Assembly (NCBI RefSeq): GCF_030815985.1 | Contig: NZ_JAUSXM010000001.1 | Location: forward strand, 5,084,001 to 5,148,000 | DNA length: 64,000 nucleotides | Direction of reading: 5' to 3' | Source: Paenibacillus sp. W2I17 | GTDB lineage: Bacteria; Bacillota; Bacilli; Paenibacillales; Paenibacillaceae | In this document: piece after piece, positions 45,723 through 55,470 of the stretch | Numbering within the stretch: position 1 is the first letter of the stretch | Layout of the letters: each line of letters begins with the position of its first letter | Position numbers and translations under genes: made by a program | The notes under the pieces: generated by a model | What the model saw: the letters and a program-made list of their open reading frames with translations, nothing else | What the model was told of the DNA's origin: nothing | Database searches by the model: none

Positions 45723-46637
45723 ATGAAGCAAAATGAATCCAGTATCACATCATTGATTTCGACTTTTGGCCGAGCCTATCACAGCCAATATGACACACCC
45801 CTCATTTTCGATGATTTTATGGCGAGATTGCTGATCTCTCCTCAAGAGTTTTCAGATATCAGCAATAACATGGTTAGAGGCATTCATTTTTTCAACCCGG
45901 ATATGGCTCAACAGCTCAAGGACGACCCGGAAAAGGTTCTAAAATGGATTACCCAGGTACAGTTATCTCCAATAACTCTGGCTCGGGCCGCTTACTGTGA
46001 GCATGTACTTTTGCATGAAGTTGCGTTGGGATTAAAGCAGGTAGTCATTCTTGGCGCCGGGATGGATACGTTTGCTTTGAGGCATCCGGAATTGGAGGAC
46101 ACGCTGGATATCATTGAAGTGGATTATCCGGCTACACAGCAATTCAAGAAGGAGCGGCTGAATCAGGCCGAGCTGACTATTCCGAACAATCTTCACTTTG
46201 TACCCATGGATTTTACGCGCGAGCTTTCGAATGACAGCTTGACTCTTGAAGGGTTGAAGAAACGGAAGACGGTGGCTAGCCTCTTGGGTGTTTCGTATTA
46301 TTTGCCTAAAAATGATCTGTTTAACGTGATTCGTCATGTGTTTGCGAACCTGCCATCCGGAAGCTCTATAGTTCTGGATTATGCAGATGAGCACCTTTTT
46401 GAGGAAAAAGGAATGTTTAATCGGGTTGAAAATATGATTAAATTGGCTGCAATGGGTGGTGAGCCGATGCAATCCGGCTACGCATATGTGGAGATGGAGG
46501 CCTTGCTTGATGAAGCAGGGCTGCTTATTTATGAGCATCTGACTCCCGAGGCGATTCAGGAACAGTTTTTCCAGGATCGAATCGATCATCTAAGGGCATT
46601 TGAAACGATACATTTCATTCACGCAGTAAAAAAATAA
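45723..46637 (+). CDS. SAM-dependent methyltransferase (leucine carboxyl methyltransferase family)
   Basis: A 304-residue methyltransferase of the LCM/PPM1-like family: SAM site VVILGAGMDTFALRH, acidic residue in IIEVDYPATQQFKKERL, and SLLGVSYYLPKNDLFNVI. In bacteria these often O-methylate small molecules or polyketides; no substrate can be read here. Start ATG behind GGGAGGA. It is alone, with a strong promoter and a leader terminator, an arrangement used for inducible genes such as resistance determinants. Confidence 0.85.
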   Translation: MKQNESSITSLISTFGRAYHSQYDTPLIFDDFMARLLISPQEFSDISNNMVRGIHFFNPDMAQQLKDDPEKVLKWITQVQLSPITLARAAYCEHVLLHEVALGLKQVVILGAGMDTFALRHPELEDTLDIIEVDYPATQQFKKERLNQAELTIPNNLHFVPMDFTRELSNDSLTLEGLKKRKTVASLLGVSYYLPKNDLFNVIRHVFANLPSGSSIVLDYADEHLFEEKGMFNRVENMIKLAAMGGEPMQSGYAYVEMEALLDEAGLLIYEHLTPEAIQEQFFQDRIDHLRAFETIHFIHAVKK

Positions 46638-46692
46638 ATCGATCCGGGCATGTATGGTCACCTATATAGCCCGCATTTGCATAGCAGCGGCA

Positions 46693-46727
46693 AACCTTCA
46701 CCCTGTGGCAGGGTGAAGGTTGTTTGG
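46693..46727 (+). terminator. intrinsic terminator
   Basis: AACCTTCACCCT pairs perfectly with AGGGTGAAGGTT around GTGGC; the T-run is interrupted (GTTTGGTTT). Confidence 0.75.
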
Positions 46728-46907
46728 TTTGATCAAAGGACCAGCACAAACCATGATTCTGTAACCAATAACATCACACGTGATACAAATGTTCAGAAAT
46801 CAGGCTTGTTATAGTTCAATTCCATGTCATTCAACGTCCTCCCCTCTATTTGTGCATAATGCCCATATAATAGAATGGAACTGGTTAAAGGCAGGAGGAT
46901 GCATACG

Positions 46908-48455
46908 ATGTACAAGGTTTTGTTGGTCGATGATGAATTTATGATTTCGGACGGGATCTCCAGTGTGGTGAACTGGTCCCGATTAGGAACAGAACTGATT
47001 GGCATTGCTCAAGATGGATTGGAAGCGCTTGCTTCAATCGAGCGGCAACGCCCGGATATCATCATCTCGGACATCCGCATGCCGGGAATGGATGGGTTAC
47101 AGCTGGTTGAAGCTGTGGCAGAGAAGTATCAGGATATCTCATTCATCATGCTCACGGGTTTTACGGAGTTTGAATATGCGAAGACCGCCATGCAGTATGG
47201 GGTGAAGCACTACTTGCTCAAGCCCTGCAGTGAAGAGCATCTTGTACAGGCTATTAGTGAATTGGTCAGTGAGAAGCGAGAGTTGACCGATCAGGAGCGT
47301 TTTGTGCAGTCGATCCAATATAATCTGGAGCGTGTACTGCCACATGCCAAGGAATATTTTCTGAAAGAATTGGTGACCAACAGAACATATGGGGTCAAGG
47401 AATGGAAGTATTTCGAGGAATTATTCGATGTACAGTTTCAGGATCAACGTGTGCGGTTGCTGCTGGTAGAGATCGAGGGGGATCATGAGTATTTGCACTT
47501 GTTCGCGGTGAAGAACATTGCCGAGGATATTTTTCACAATCCCATCTTAAGTGCCACGGTTGGAAGGCATGTGCTACTAATTATGGAGGACAAGTTGTCT
47601 GAAACGCAGTTGTTCCATAATATCGATGAGATTCGCGCCACATTTACCCGATATTATCATGACGATCTCACGATTGCGCTGAGCGAGCCAGGAGATCTTT
47701 CGCAGGCACGCCATTTGTACATGCAGACGCTAGTGTATCTCAATTACCGCTTTTACCTCGGTGAGGGCAGTCTCATTATGGAGCGGGATATTTACTCTCC
47801 CGGAGAGCGCATTCTTCCTGAGTTCGAATACGATCCGGAGCGGATGGTTACTGCAATCAAGGCGGGACACTGGCAGGAAGTCGGATCAGAGCTGAACCGG
47901 ATGTTTCAGATGCTTGCCAGCTTGCGATACGATATATCCCAAACGAAGTCCTATCTTATTCAGATGTTTATGGAGATGATTCGACTCAGCGGCTCTGCCG
48001 AGATGAAAAGGTATATGGACCAGTTGCCAGGCATGATTGAATCCAGCACGCTGCATTCTTTTCAACAGTTTTTGCTTGCCGTCGCCAAGGAAATCACGCT
48101 GCGTCGCTATGAACAACATCGCTCCAGACAATCGCAGATGGTAGGTAGTGTGAAACAGTTGGTAGAGAAACGCTACAGGGACGAGACACTGACACTCCAG
48201 TCCATCGCCGGGGAAATATATATGAATCCAGACTACATCGGCAAAATGTTCAAAAAAGAAACCGGTGAGAAATTTACGAACTATGTGTTAAGCTACCGCA
48301 TCCGTAAAGCGTTGGAGCTTCTGGATCAGGACGGGAACTGCACTGTATCCTCGCTTGCCGAGCAGACAGGGTTTGGTGCCAACTGGCCGTATTTCAGCAA
48401 AATGTTCAAGAAATACACGGGTTTCTCCCCTTCCGAGTATAAAAAAGTACCTTAA
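46908..48455 (+). CDS. YesN-type response regulator with AraC DNA-binding domain
   Basis: A 515-residue regulator. The receiver (1-120) shows LLVDDEFMISDGI, phospho-Asp in IIISDIRMPGMDG and the Lys of YLLKPC; a middle region of 270 residues links it to two AraC helix-turn-helix motifs at the end (IAGEIYMNPDYIGKMFKKE and FSKMFKKYTGFSPSEYK). It should act with the YesM-type kinase at 52304 to switch on the sugar importer. The ATG at 46908 follows GGCAGGAGG. A terminator separates it from the importer genes, so it has its own transcript. Confidence 0.92.
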   Translation: MYKVLLVDDEFMISDGISSVVNWSRLGTELIGIAQDGLEALASIERQRPDIIISDIRMPGMDGLQLVEAVAEKYQDISFIMLTGFTEFEYAKTAMQYGVKHYLLKPCSEEHLVQAISELVSEKRELTDQERFVQSIQYNLERVLPHAKEYFLKELVTNRTYGVKEWKYFEELFDVQFQDQRVRLLLVEIEGDHEYLHLFAVKNIAEDIFHNPILSATVGRHVLLIMEDKLSETQLFHNIDEIRATFTRYYHDDLTIALSEPGDLSQARHLYMQTLVYLNYRFYLGEGSLIMERDIYSPGERILPEFEYDPERMVTAIKAGHWQEVGSELNRMFQMLASLRYDISQTKSYLIQMFMEMIRLSGSAEMKRYMDQLPGMIESSTLHSFQQFLLAVAKEITLRRYEQHRSRQSQMVGSVKQLVEKRYRDETLTLQSIAGEIYMNPDYIGKMFKKETGEKFTNYVLSYRIRKALELLDQDGNCTVSSLAEQTGFGANWPYFSKMFKKYTGFSPSEYKKVP

Positions 48456-48523
48456 GACAGCGTTGCTACCGGCTTTTACATAGCTAATCTATATATCCGA
48501 TCTACATCTAATCTGTGATCGGG

Positions 48524-48560
48524 CCCTGTATGCCATTCATCGGCAGCAGGGTCTTTTTTT
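48524..48560 (+). terminator. intrinsic terminator after the YesN-type regulator
   Basis: CCCTG and TGCC pair with GGCA and CAGGG around ATTCATC, then CTTTTTTTG (T-run at 48553-48559). Confidence 0.75.
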
Positions 48561-48683
48561 GTCGGACAGAACTCGGTTTTGAACATCCATTTATCGGAAA
48601 TGAGCATGGGAAGAAAAGGCGCTCGATTCTATCATTAGAAGTGTCATGTTAGTGAATGAACATCGAGAGTGGAGGTTGAGTGG

Positions 48684-49649
48684 ATGGAGCTGAATCGAAG
48701 CCGGGGGATTGGACCTGGGCGTTTGAAGCCAGCTGGCAAATGGAGTTCGGTGAAAAAGGAACTTGTCCGCAACAGATACGTTTATCTGATGCTCGTTCCT
48801 GTGGTAGCCTACTATCTGATTTTCAGCTATGGGCCAATGTACGGGCTACTGATGGCATTTCAGGAATCCTACAACCCGATCAAAGGAATCTTGGCGGGTG
48901 AATGGGTTGGGTTTGACAACTTCACCATGTTTTTTGAAAGTTATTATTTCTGGCGACTGATTAAGAACACACTGATTTTGAGTTTTTACAGTATTGTGTT
49001 TGGTTTCCCGGCTCCGATTCTACTAGCACTGTTGCTGAATGAAGTCCGGAAAAAGTGGTTCAGAGGCGCAGTACAGACCATTAGTTATATGCCGCATTTC
49101 ATCTCGGTTGTCGTTGTGGTTGGAATGTTGAAAACGTTCTCATCTCTGGACGGTGGGTTATTTAACGTCATTCGTGACTTTTTCGATCTGCAGCCAATTA
49201 TGTTTTTGGCGGAAAAAGATATGTTCCGTCCGATGTACATCCTGTCCAACATATGGCAGGGAGCAGGCTGGGCCTCGATTATCTTTTTGGCAGCACTAAG
49301 TGGTATTGATCCACAGCTATATGAGGCTTCCAAAATCGACGGTGCAGGTCGCTGGAGACAGTTGCTACATATTACACTGCCGGGCATCATGCCCACGATA
49401 GTGATCATGTTAATTCTGCGTATGGGTGCGGTCATGAATGCAGATTTTCAGAAAATATTGCTGATGCAAACGGCACCGACCTATGAGACATCGGATGTCA
49501 TATCCACCTTTGTTTATCGATCCGGTATTTTGGAGGGGAACTATACGTATTCAACCGCCATCGGACTATTTAACGGCGTCATTAATTTCGCGCTGCTCAT
49601 TATCGCAAACGCGATCAGCAGAAAGCTTAACTCAACCAGTCTATGGTAA
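48684..49649 (+). CDS. sugar ABC transporter permease, YteP/LplB-like
   Basis: A 321-residue permease with six membrane segments and the EAA loop EASKIDGAGRWRQLLHITLPGI that contacts the ATPase. It starts at the ATG behind GTGGAGG; a GTG at 48669 overlaps the site. It is the first gene of an importer operon with a second permease and a binding lipoprotein; the ATPase is not encoded here and is probably a shared MsmK-type protein elsewhere. Confidence 0.9.
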   Translation: MELNRSRGIGPGRLKPAGKWSSVKKELVRNRYVYLMLVPVVAYYLIFSYGPMYGLLMAFQESYNPIKGILAGEWVGFDNFTMFFESYYFWRLIKNTLILSFYSIVFGFPAPILLALLLNEVRKKWFRGAVQTISYMPHFISVVVVVGMLKTFSSLDGGLFNVIRDFFDLQPIMFLAEKDMFRPMYILSNIWQGAGWASIIFLAALSGIDPQLYEASKIDGAGRWRQLLHITLPGIMPTIVIMLILRMGAVMNADFQKILLMQTAPTYETSDVISTFVYRSGILEGNYTYSTAIGLFNGVINFALLIIANAISRKLNSTSLW

Positions 49650-49664
49650 TCGGAAGGTGAAGCG

Positions 49665-50534
49665 ATGAAACAGTCTATAGGGGAACGACTTTTTGATGTA
49701 TTTAATACACTGCTGCTCTTGGTGATCATGGTTTTATGCTTTTACCCGATGCTGTACGTGTTCAATTCTTCAATCAGCGACCCGGACCAGATGCTGCGTT
49801 CCCGTTCACTGATGCTCATTCCTGAAGGTTTTCAGCTGGGAGCGTACAAGTCGGTATTTCAGGATACTCGCATCTATACGGGATATATGAACACCTTGTT
49901 CTATGTTGTGGTGGGTACCGCCATTAATCTGCTCATGACTTCACTGGCTGCATATGGGCTGTCACGCGGTGATCTGATGGGCAGAAAAACGCTGATGAAA
50001 TTAATTACGTTCACGATGTTCTTCGGTGGGGGTATGATTCCAACTTTTCTGCTGATTCAGAATCTGGGCATGGTGGATACCCGTTTTGCGCTTATTATTC
50101 CGGGTGCCATCAGCACGTTTTATTTCCTCATTATGAAAACAAACTTTGAGGGCATTCCGATCAGTCTGATCGAATCGGCGAAGCTTGATGGTGCCAATGA
50201 CTTTCTGATTTTGTTCCGAATTGTACTGCCTTTGTCAAAGCCAATCCTGGCGGTCATGATGTTGTATTATGCGGTTGACCATTGGAATGATTATGTCGGA
50301 CCGATGCTCTACCTGCGCAGTCAGGAACTGTATCCGATCCAGATTATTATGCGTGATATTCTGATCAGCAGCAGTACAGAGGCCATGGGCGCGGGCGCTG
50401 ATACCGGCTTTGCCATTGGGGAGAACATCAAATATGCGACTATTATTATCTCCACACTGCCGATTATGCTGGTATATCCGTTCATCCAACGTTATTTTGT
50501 TCAGGGTGCTCTAATCGGCGCTGTGAAACAATAA
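49665..50534 (+). CDS. sugar ABC transporter permease, YtcP-like
   Basis: A 289-residue permease with six membrane helices and the EAA loop ESAKLDGANDFLILFRIVLPLSKP. It follows the first permease by 15 bases, with GGAAGGTG before the ATG. YteP/YtcP pairs import oligosaccharides or uronic acid saccharides in related bacteria; the ligand here is unknown. Confidence 0.9.
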   Translation: MKQSIGERLFDVFNTLLLLVIMVLCFYPMLYVFNSSISDPDQMLRSRSLMLIPEGFQLGAYKSVFQDTRIYTGYMNTLFYVVVGTAINLLMTSLAAYGLSRGDLMGRKTLMKLITFTMFFGGGMIPTFLLIQNLGMVDTRFALIIPGAISTFYFLIMKTNFEGIPISLIESAKLDGANDFLILFRIVLPLSKPILAVMMLYYAVDHWNDYVGPMLYLRSQELYPIQIIMRDILISSSTEAMGAGADTGFAIGENIKYATIIISTLPIMLVYPFIQRYFVQGALIGAVKQ

Positions 50535-50561
50535 AAAATGTATCCTATGGAGGCGAATTAC

Positions 50562-52211
50562 GTGAAAAAAAGAATGGGGTCCATCTTGTTGTCATCGCTA
50601 CTTACCATATCTTTACTGGCGGGCTGTACGGGTGATAATGAACCAGGTAACGCAGAACCAGCAGAAGGAACAGAACCTGCGGTTCAGGCATTAACCGAGA
50701 TTCCGCTACCGATTACAAGTGAGCCATTTACCATTGACTACTGGCGCGCCAATGATGCCAAATTGACAGCTTCCTTGAACAATTTTGGCGATATGGCGGC
50801 TTATAAGGAAAAGGAGAAGCTGACAGGCATCAAAGTGAAATTCACACATCCTCCGCTTGGACAACAGCGAGACCAGTTCAATCTGCTGATCTCCACGAAG
50901 GAGCTGCCGGACGTCATTTATTATAACTGGGCGGATGCCGTTGGCGGACCGGAAAAAATGATCAAGGACGGCCGGATCATCCGGTTGAATGAATTGATCG
51001 ACAGTTATGCACCGAACTTAAAGCGAATTATTGAATCCGATCCGGATGTGAAAAAGCAGATTGCACTCGACGATGGCACGATCTATATGTTCCCGCTGCT
51101 GAAGCTGGATGCATTGAAGCTGAATGCCACTTCTGGTTTAATTATGCGCCAGGATTGGCTTGATGCATTAAATCTCAAGGTACCTACCAACATCGATGAG
51201 TGGTATACGGTGCTTAAGGCATTCAAGGAACAGGACCCCAACGGAAACGGCAAGTCTGATGAGCTACCATTCACCGGAAACTGGGGACCGGGTAATCTGA
51301 CCAAGCTTCATGATTTTGCCGCGGCCTTTGGTGTCATTGGTGGCTTCCAGATGAATGGAGACAAGGTGGAGTTTGGACCGATTCAGCCGGGCTACCGTGA
51401 TTTCTTGGAGACCATGGCCAAGTGGTACAAGGAAGGGCTGATTGATCCCGAGATCATGACCAATGACGGCAAAGCGTTCGACTATAAGGTCACCAGCAAT
51501 CTGGCAGGCGCATATCAGGGTGGCGTGTTCAGCGGCATGGGGAAATACTTCAATCTGATGAGAGATACGGATCCGAACTTTAACGTGACGGGTGTACCGT
51601 GGCCTGTATCTCCGGATGGAACTTCGTATGCAACATTTAATCTGGACGCTAAAGTGTTGACTTATGGTGAGGCTATTACAGCTTCCGCAGACGAAGACAA
51701 ATTGAAATATATCGTTCAGTGGATGGACTACAACTATAGCGAAGAGGGTAGTGATCTGTTCAACTTTGGTATCGAAAATGACAGCTATGTTCGTGACGGG
51801 GAAGGTGTCAAATTCACAGATACCATCATTAATAATCCGAACGGTCTGACGTATGATCAGGCACTGGCTTCCTATGCCTTATCCATTATGGACGGTCCGA
51901 TCAATCAGGATAGTCGTTATCTGGATGCATTATTATTTGACGATGGACAGCGTGCGGCAAATGCGGAATGGATGAAAGCAAGCTCAGCATTAACGCTTCC
52001 TCCAATTCGTTTGTCAACAGATGAGGTGACCACAAGTACGTCCATCATGAGCCAGGTGAATACGTATTTGAATGAAACGATGACTGCCATTATTAGCGGA
52101 CAGAAACCGATCACCGAATTTGACACCATGGCCGAAACAATCAAGAGCATGGACATTGACCGGGCGATTGAGGTTCATCAGGCTGCGTATGATCGATATC
52201 AGTCCAAATAA
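50562..52211 (+). CDS. sugar-binding lipoprotein, LplA/YtcQ-like
   Basis: A 549-residue extracellular solute-binding protein with a lipobox (LLAGC) after a basic-hydrophobic signal peptide. A body of about 500 residues fits the large Lpl/Ytc type (family 1). The start is the GTG at 50562, 8 bases after GGAGG; the upstream ATG at 50538 overlaps the site and would put a charged segment before the signal. Internal ATG is later. It delivers the sugar to the two permeases just upstream. Confidence 0.88.
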   Translation: MKKRMGSILLSSLLTISLLAGCTGDNEPGNAEPAEGTEPAVQALTEIPLPITSEPFTIDYWRANDAKLTASLNNFGDMAAYKEKEKLTGIKVKFTHPPLGQQRDQFNLLISTKELPDVIYYNWADAVGGPEKMIKDGRIIRLNELIDSYAPNLKRIIESDPDVKKQIALDDGTIYMFPLLKLDALKLNATSGLIMRQDWLDALNLKVPTNIDEWYTVLKAFKEQDPNGNGKSDELPFTGNWGPGNLTKLHDFAAAFGVIGGFQMNGDKVEFGPIQPGYRDFLETMAKWYKEGLIDPEIMTNDGKAFDYKVTSNLAGAYQGGVFSGMGKYFNLMRDTDPNFNVTGVPWPVSPDGTSYATFNLDAKVLTYGEAITASADEDKLKYIVQWMDYNYSEEGSDLFNFGIENDSYVRDGEGVKFTDTIINNPNGLTYDQALASYALSIMDGPINQDSRYLDALLFDDGQRAANAEWMKASSALTLPPIRLSTDEVTTSTSIMSQVNTYLNETMTAIISGQKPITEFDTMAETIKSMDIDRAIEVHQAAYDRYQSK

Positions 52212-52303
52212 TACGTGAGAAATCGAGCGCTAAAACTTTGGGAAAACCTTCCTGTATGTGATATACCTAGTAGTATCACGTGGTTCAAAGGAGCGCTTTG
52301 GTC

Positions 52304-54079
52304 ATGACAGCCTACCGCAAACTGAGCATCAAAATGAAAATGTTTCTGATGATTATGTTCATGATGGCGTTTATCATCATCCTGGCGTTTGGGTCCTTGT
52401 ACTATACGTACTCGGTGTATGACAAACAGCTGTTTGATAAGTCGTCCCGACTGCTGAACCTTTCTTCGTCTACAGTGGATGTTGAACTTCAGAAGTTGGA
52501 AGCGTTATCATTAAACATGATCTCCGATACTCAGATTCAAAGAGCTTTGAAGTCGTTGCTGGATGACGATAGCGCATATTCAAGCTTTATTGAACGAAAG
52601 AAGATCACCGATCGGTTATGGGAGCATATTAGTGGGGCTGCACGTTATGTGCAGTCCGTTCATCTGATTGATTCCAGGGGAAGAGTCAATAAATATGGCG
52701 AGACACTAACCGTATCCCAGGAAAAATATGATCGGATGATTGCGGCAGCGGAGCAGGCCAATGGTGCAGTGCGCTGGCTATACCCGGATGACGATGACCC
52801 GATGCTGGTTATGGTGCGTCAAGTGCGAGCCTATGAACCGATGACCCTGGAACCGGTAGGCATACTGTTTCTGCGTATTAATATCGAGCGACTCGTTGAG
52901 GAGTATGCGGGCATCGATAGCCAGGACAGTGACATTATTTTAAAAGCAGGCAGTGAAGTTGTCTATCCATATCGCCAGCTAACGGAAGCGGTGTCCGCCG
53001 GACTGAATCCACTTCCAGGCAGTGGGGGATATGAGATCAAGAAGCTGGATGGGAGGGAGATATTTCTTTCCCAGAAGAAATCCGCCTACACCGGCTGGGT
53101 TTACTATAATATGGCCTCTTATGATGAAATTTTTGAACGTATTATATGGTTGAAAAATATACTGATCGTCGTTTATCTTATCGCCATTCTGGTTGTTCTC
53201 GCGCTTGGTATGGTGTTCGCACGAAGTCTGACGAGGCCGATCAGGCAGCTCATCAGTCAGATGAAGGAAGTACAGTATGGGGATCTGGAGAATATGGATG
53301 CCAATCTGACCATTCCAACACATCAGCACATGGATGAACTGGGGTTATTACAGCGTACGTATCGACTGATGATTACACATATTAATACATTGATCAAAGA
53401 AAATTATGCAAGCCAGTTGGTCATTAAAGAAACGGAGTTCAAGGCGCTGCAGGCGCAGATCAATCCCCACTTTTTGTATAATGCGCTGGATTCGATCCAT
53501 TGGCTCGCCAAAAAGAACAGGCAGGAGCAAATCTCCAGTATGGTGCTATCACTCGGATATTTGCTGCGTTCCTCCATCAGCTTCAAGCAAAATATCATTA
53601 CGATTGCTGAAGAACTGGAGATCGTCAATCATTACATCACCATTCAGACCTACCGTTTCCGGCAACGGCTGGATTTCCGTATGGATGTGCCTGCTCCCTA
53701 TCTGGGGTGTGCCATTCCTAAATTGACCCTACAGCCCCTACTGGAGAATGCCATTCAATACGGTTTGGAACCACAGGTTGGATCATGTCTGATTCGAGTG
53801 TATGCCGAGATATCAGGTGGCAAGCTAGCCCTTATCGTGGAGGATCACGGTCCCGGCATGGAACCCGAATATGTGGAACAGGTGCTGCGCGGTGAAGTGA
53901 AAACCAGAGGCACAGGTATTGGTCTACTGAATATCAGGGAGCGGGTACGTCTGGCTTTTGGAGAAGAATATGATGTTCTGCTGGAGAGCAAGCCGGGGCA
54001 TGGAACGAGAGTAACGGTGCTGCTGCCACCCCCATCACCAGGTAAGGAGGAGAAGCTATGGGAAGATGGATGCGAATGA
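52304..54079 (+). CDS. YesM-type sensor histidine kinase
   Basis: A 591-residue membrane kinase: helix at about 15-38, an extracellular sensing region to about 280, a second helix (WLKNILIVVYLIAILVVLALGMVF), HAMP, then the His-kinase box ALQAQINPHFLYNALDSIHW and the ATP site (NAIQYGLEP, VEDHGPGM, GTGIGLLNIRERV). The ATG lies 9 bases after AAGGAGCG. It likely senses the sugar through the lipoprotein system and phosphorylates the YesN-type regulator. A 6-bp inverted repeat GTGATA/TATCAC lies at 52258-52279 in the gap before it. Confidence 0.92.
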   Translation: MTAYRKLSIKMKMFLMIMFMMAFIIILAFGSLYYTYSVYDKQLFDKSSRLLNLSSSTVDVELQKLEALSLNMISDTQIQRALKSLLDDDSAYSSFIERKKITDRLWEHISGAARYVQSVHLIDSRGRVNKYGETLTVSQEKYDRMIAAAEQANGAVRWLYPDDDDPMLVMVRQVRAYEPMTLEPVGILFLRINIERLVEEYAGIDSQDSDIILKAGSEVVYPYRQLTEAVSAGLNPLPGSGGYEIKKLDGREIFLSQKKSAYTGWVYYNMASYDEIFERIIWLKNILIVVYLIAILVVLALGMVFARSLTRPIRQLISQMKEVQYGDLENMDANLTIPTHQHMDELGLLQRTYRLMITHINTLIKENYASQLVIKETEFKALQAQINPHFLYNALDSIHWLAKKNRQEQISSMVLSLGYLLRSSISFKQNIITIAEELEIVNHYITIQTYRFRQRLDFRMDVPAPYLGCAIPKLTLQPLLENAIQYGLEPQVGSCLIRVYAEISGGKLALIVEDHGPGMEPEYVEQVLRGEVKTRGTGIGLLNIRERVRLAFGEEYDVLLESKPGHGTRVTVLLPPPSPGKEEKLWEDGCE

Positions 54080-55350
54080 TAGGCATGCTCTGCCTTATGC
54101 TGACTCTTCCTGGCTGCGTGAACCAGTTGGATCAAAGGCCAGGCATGATTGTGGAAGAAGAGCCGATAACGCTGCGCATCGCTTGGTGGGGTGGGGAGTT
54201 CCGCAACAATGCAACGATAGCTGTTATCGACCTGTATGAGAAGTTGAATCCACATGTGAACATCGAATACGAATACAGCAGTTTCAATGAATACTGGAGA
54301 AAACTTGCCCCACACGCAGCAGGCAATGCGTTGCCCGACATTATCCAGATGGACATCTCCTATCTGTCCCAGTACAGTTCGCTGCAACTGTTGGAGGATA
54401 TGACGCCGTACATGCAGAGCGGGCTGATTGACACGACAGATATTGAGAAGGAACAGCTGGAGAGTGGTAGCCTGAATGGAAAAACCTATGGTCTCAGTTT
54501 GGGGGTTAACGCCATGCTCAGCATCTATGATCCGGAAGTGTTGAAGGCCAATGATATTGAATTGCCAACGGATACGTGGACATGGGCGGATTTTGACCGG
54601 ATGGGCGAGCAATTGCTCGGGAAAGGCATCTATCTGGGAACCTATTTCACGCCGGAACAGTTTTTCGCGTATTATTTGAGACAGTACGGTTCCAAGCTGT
54701 ACGCCGAGGATGGCAAGAGATTGGGGTATGAGGATGATGGGTTGTTTATTGATTACTTTGGCAGGATGCAGCAGCTCGCGGAGAAGAAACTTATTTTTGC
54801 ACCGGATATCTGGACGTCAGATATTGGCCAGCCTGATAACGACCCGTTTTATCTGGGAGAGGCTTTGTTTAGCTGGGGGTATTCCAACCAATTTATCAGC
54901 ACCGCTCAGCGTTATGGCAAACCCTTAACCATCTCCCCAATGCCAGGGCCAAACAGCCAGGATGGATTGTTCTTGAAGCCAGGCATGTTTTTCTCCATGG
55001 CGGGTAATTCCAGACATAAGGAGGAAGCGGCCAAGTTCATCAGCTTTTTTGTGAATGATTTGGATGCCAATCTGCTGCTCAAAGGGGAGCGGGGTGTGCC
55101 TGTCTCATCCAGTGTCAAAGAGCGGATGAAGCTGGTGGTTGAACCGGAGCTGGCGCAGGTGTTTGATTATATTGATTGGGTTGCGGATAACAGCACTCAG
55201 ATGGATCCGCCTGATCCTGTAGGTGCGCCAGAGGTCACTGCGGTATTGCGTGAATTGTATGATCTCCTACTGTTTGGCAAAATTACGCCTGAGCAGGCGG
55301 CGGTGGAATTTCGTGAACGGGCGAACGAAATACTGGGTGGGAAGTTATAA
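54058..55350 (+). CDS. second sugar-binding lipoprotein
   Basis: A 430-residue binding protein with lipobox LPGC and the family pattern ITLRIAWWGGEFRNNA, EYEYSSFNEYW, LPDIIQMD. It is of the smaller UgpB/MalE-like type, unlike the 549-residue one upstream, and overlaps the kinase gene by 22 bases with a good AAGGAGGAG site inside the kinase. Placement fits a binding protein that presents ligand to the kinase sensor or a second importer component. Confidence 0.88.
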   Translation: MGRWMRMIGMLCLMLTLPGCVNQLDQRPGMIVEEEPITLRIAWWGGEFRNNATIAVIDLYEKLNPHVNIEYEYSSFNEYWRKLAPHAAGNALPDIIQMDISYLSQYSSLQLLEDMTPYMQSGLIDTTDIEKEQLESGSLNGKTYGLSLGVNAMLSIYDPEVLKANDIELPTDTWTWADFDRMGEQLLGKGIYLGTYFTPEQFFAYYLRQYGSKLYAEDGKRLGYEDDGLFIDYFGRMQQLAEKKLIFAPDIWTSDIGQPDNDPFYLGEALFSWGYSNQFISTAQRYGKPLTISPMPGPNSQDGLFLKPGMFFSMAGNSRHKEEAAKFISFFVNDLDANLLLKGERGVPVSSSVKERMKLVVEPELAQVFDYIDWVADNSTQMDPPDPVGAPEVTAVLRELYDLLLFGKITPEQAAVEFRERANEILGGKL

Positions 55351-55367
55351 CGAATAGTAAATATAAG

Positions 55368-55405
55368 AACAACCTTCACCTCTAGTACAGAGGGAAGGTT
55401 GTTTT
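55368..55405. terminator. bidirectional terminator
   Basis: AACAACCTTCACCTCT pairs with GAGGGAAGGTTGTT; it serves the sugar operon (plus) and the ABC exporter (minus). Confidence 0.85.
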
Positions 55406-55470
55406 GCTGTTGTTATAGTGACTTATTTGTACAACTCATATATTGAACTTAAAGCGTTTAAGCCCTGCCT

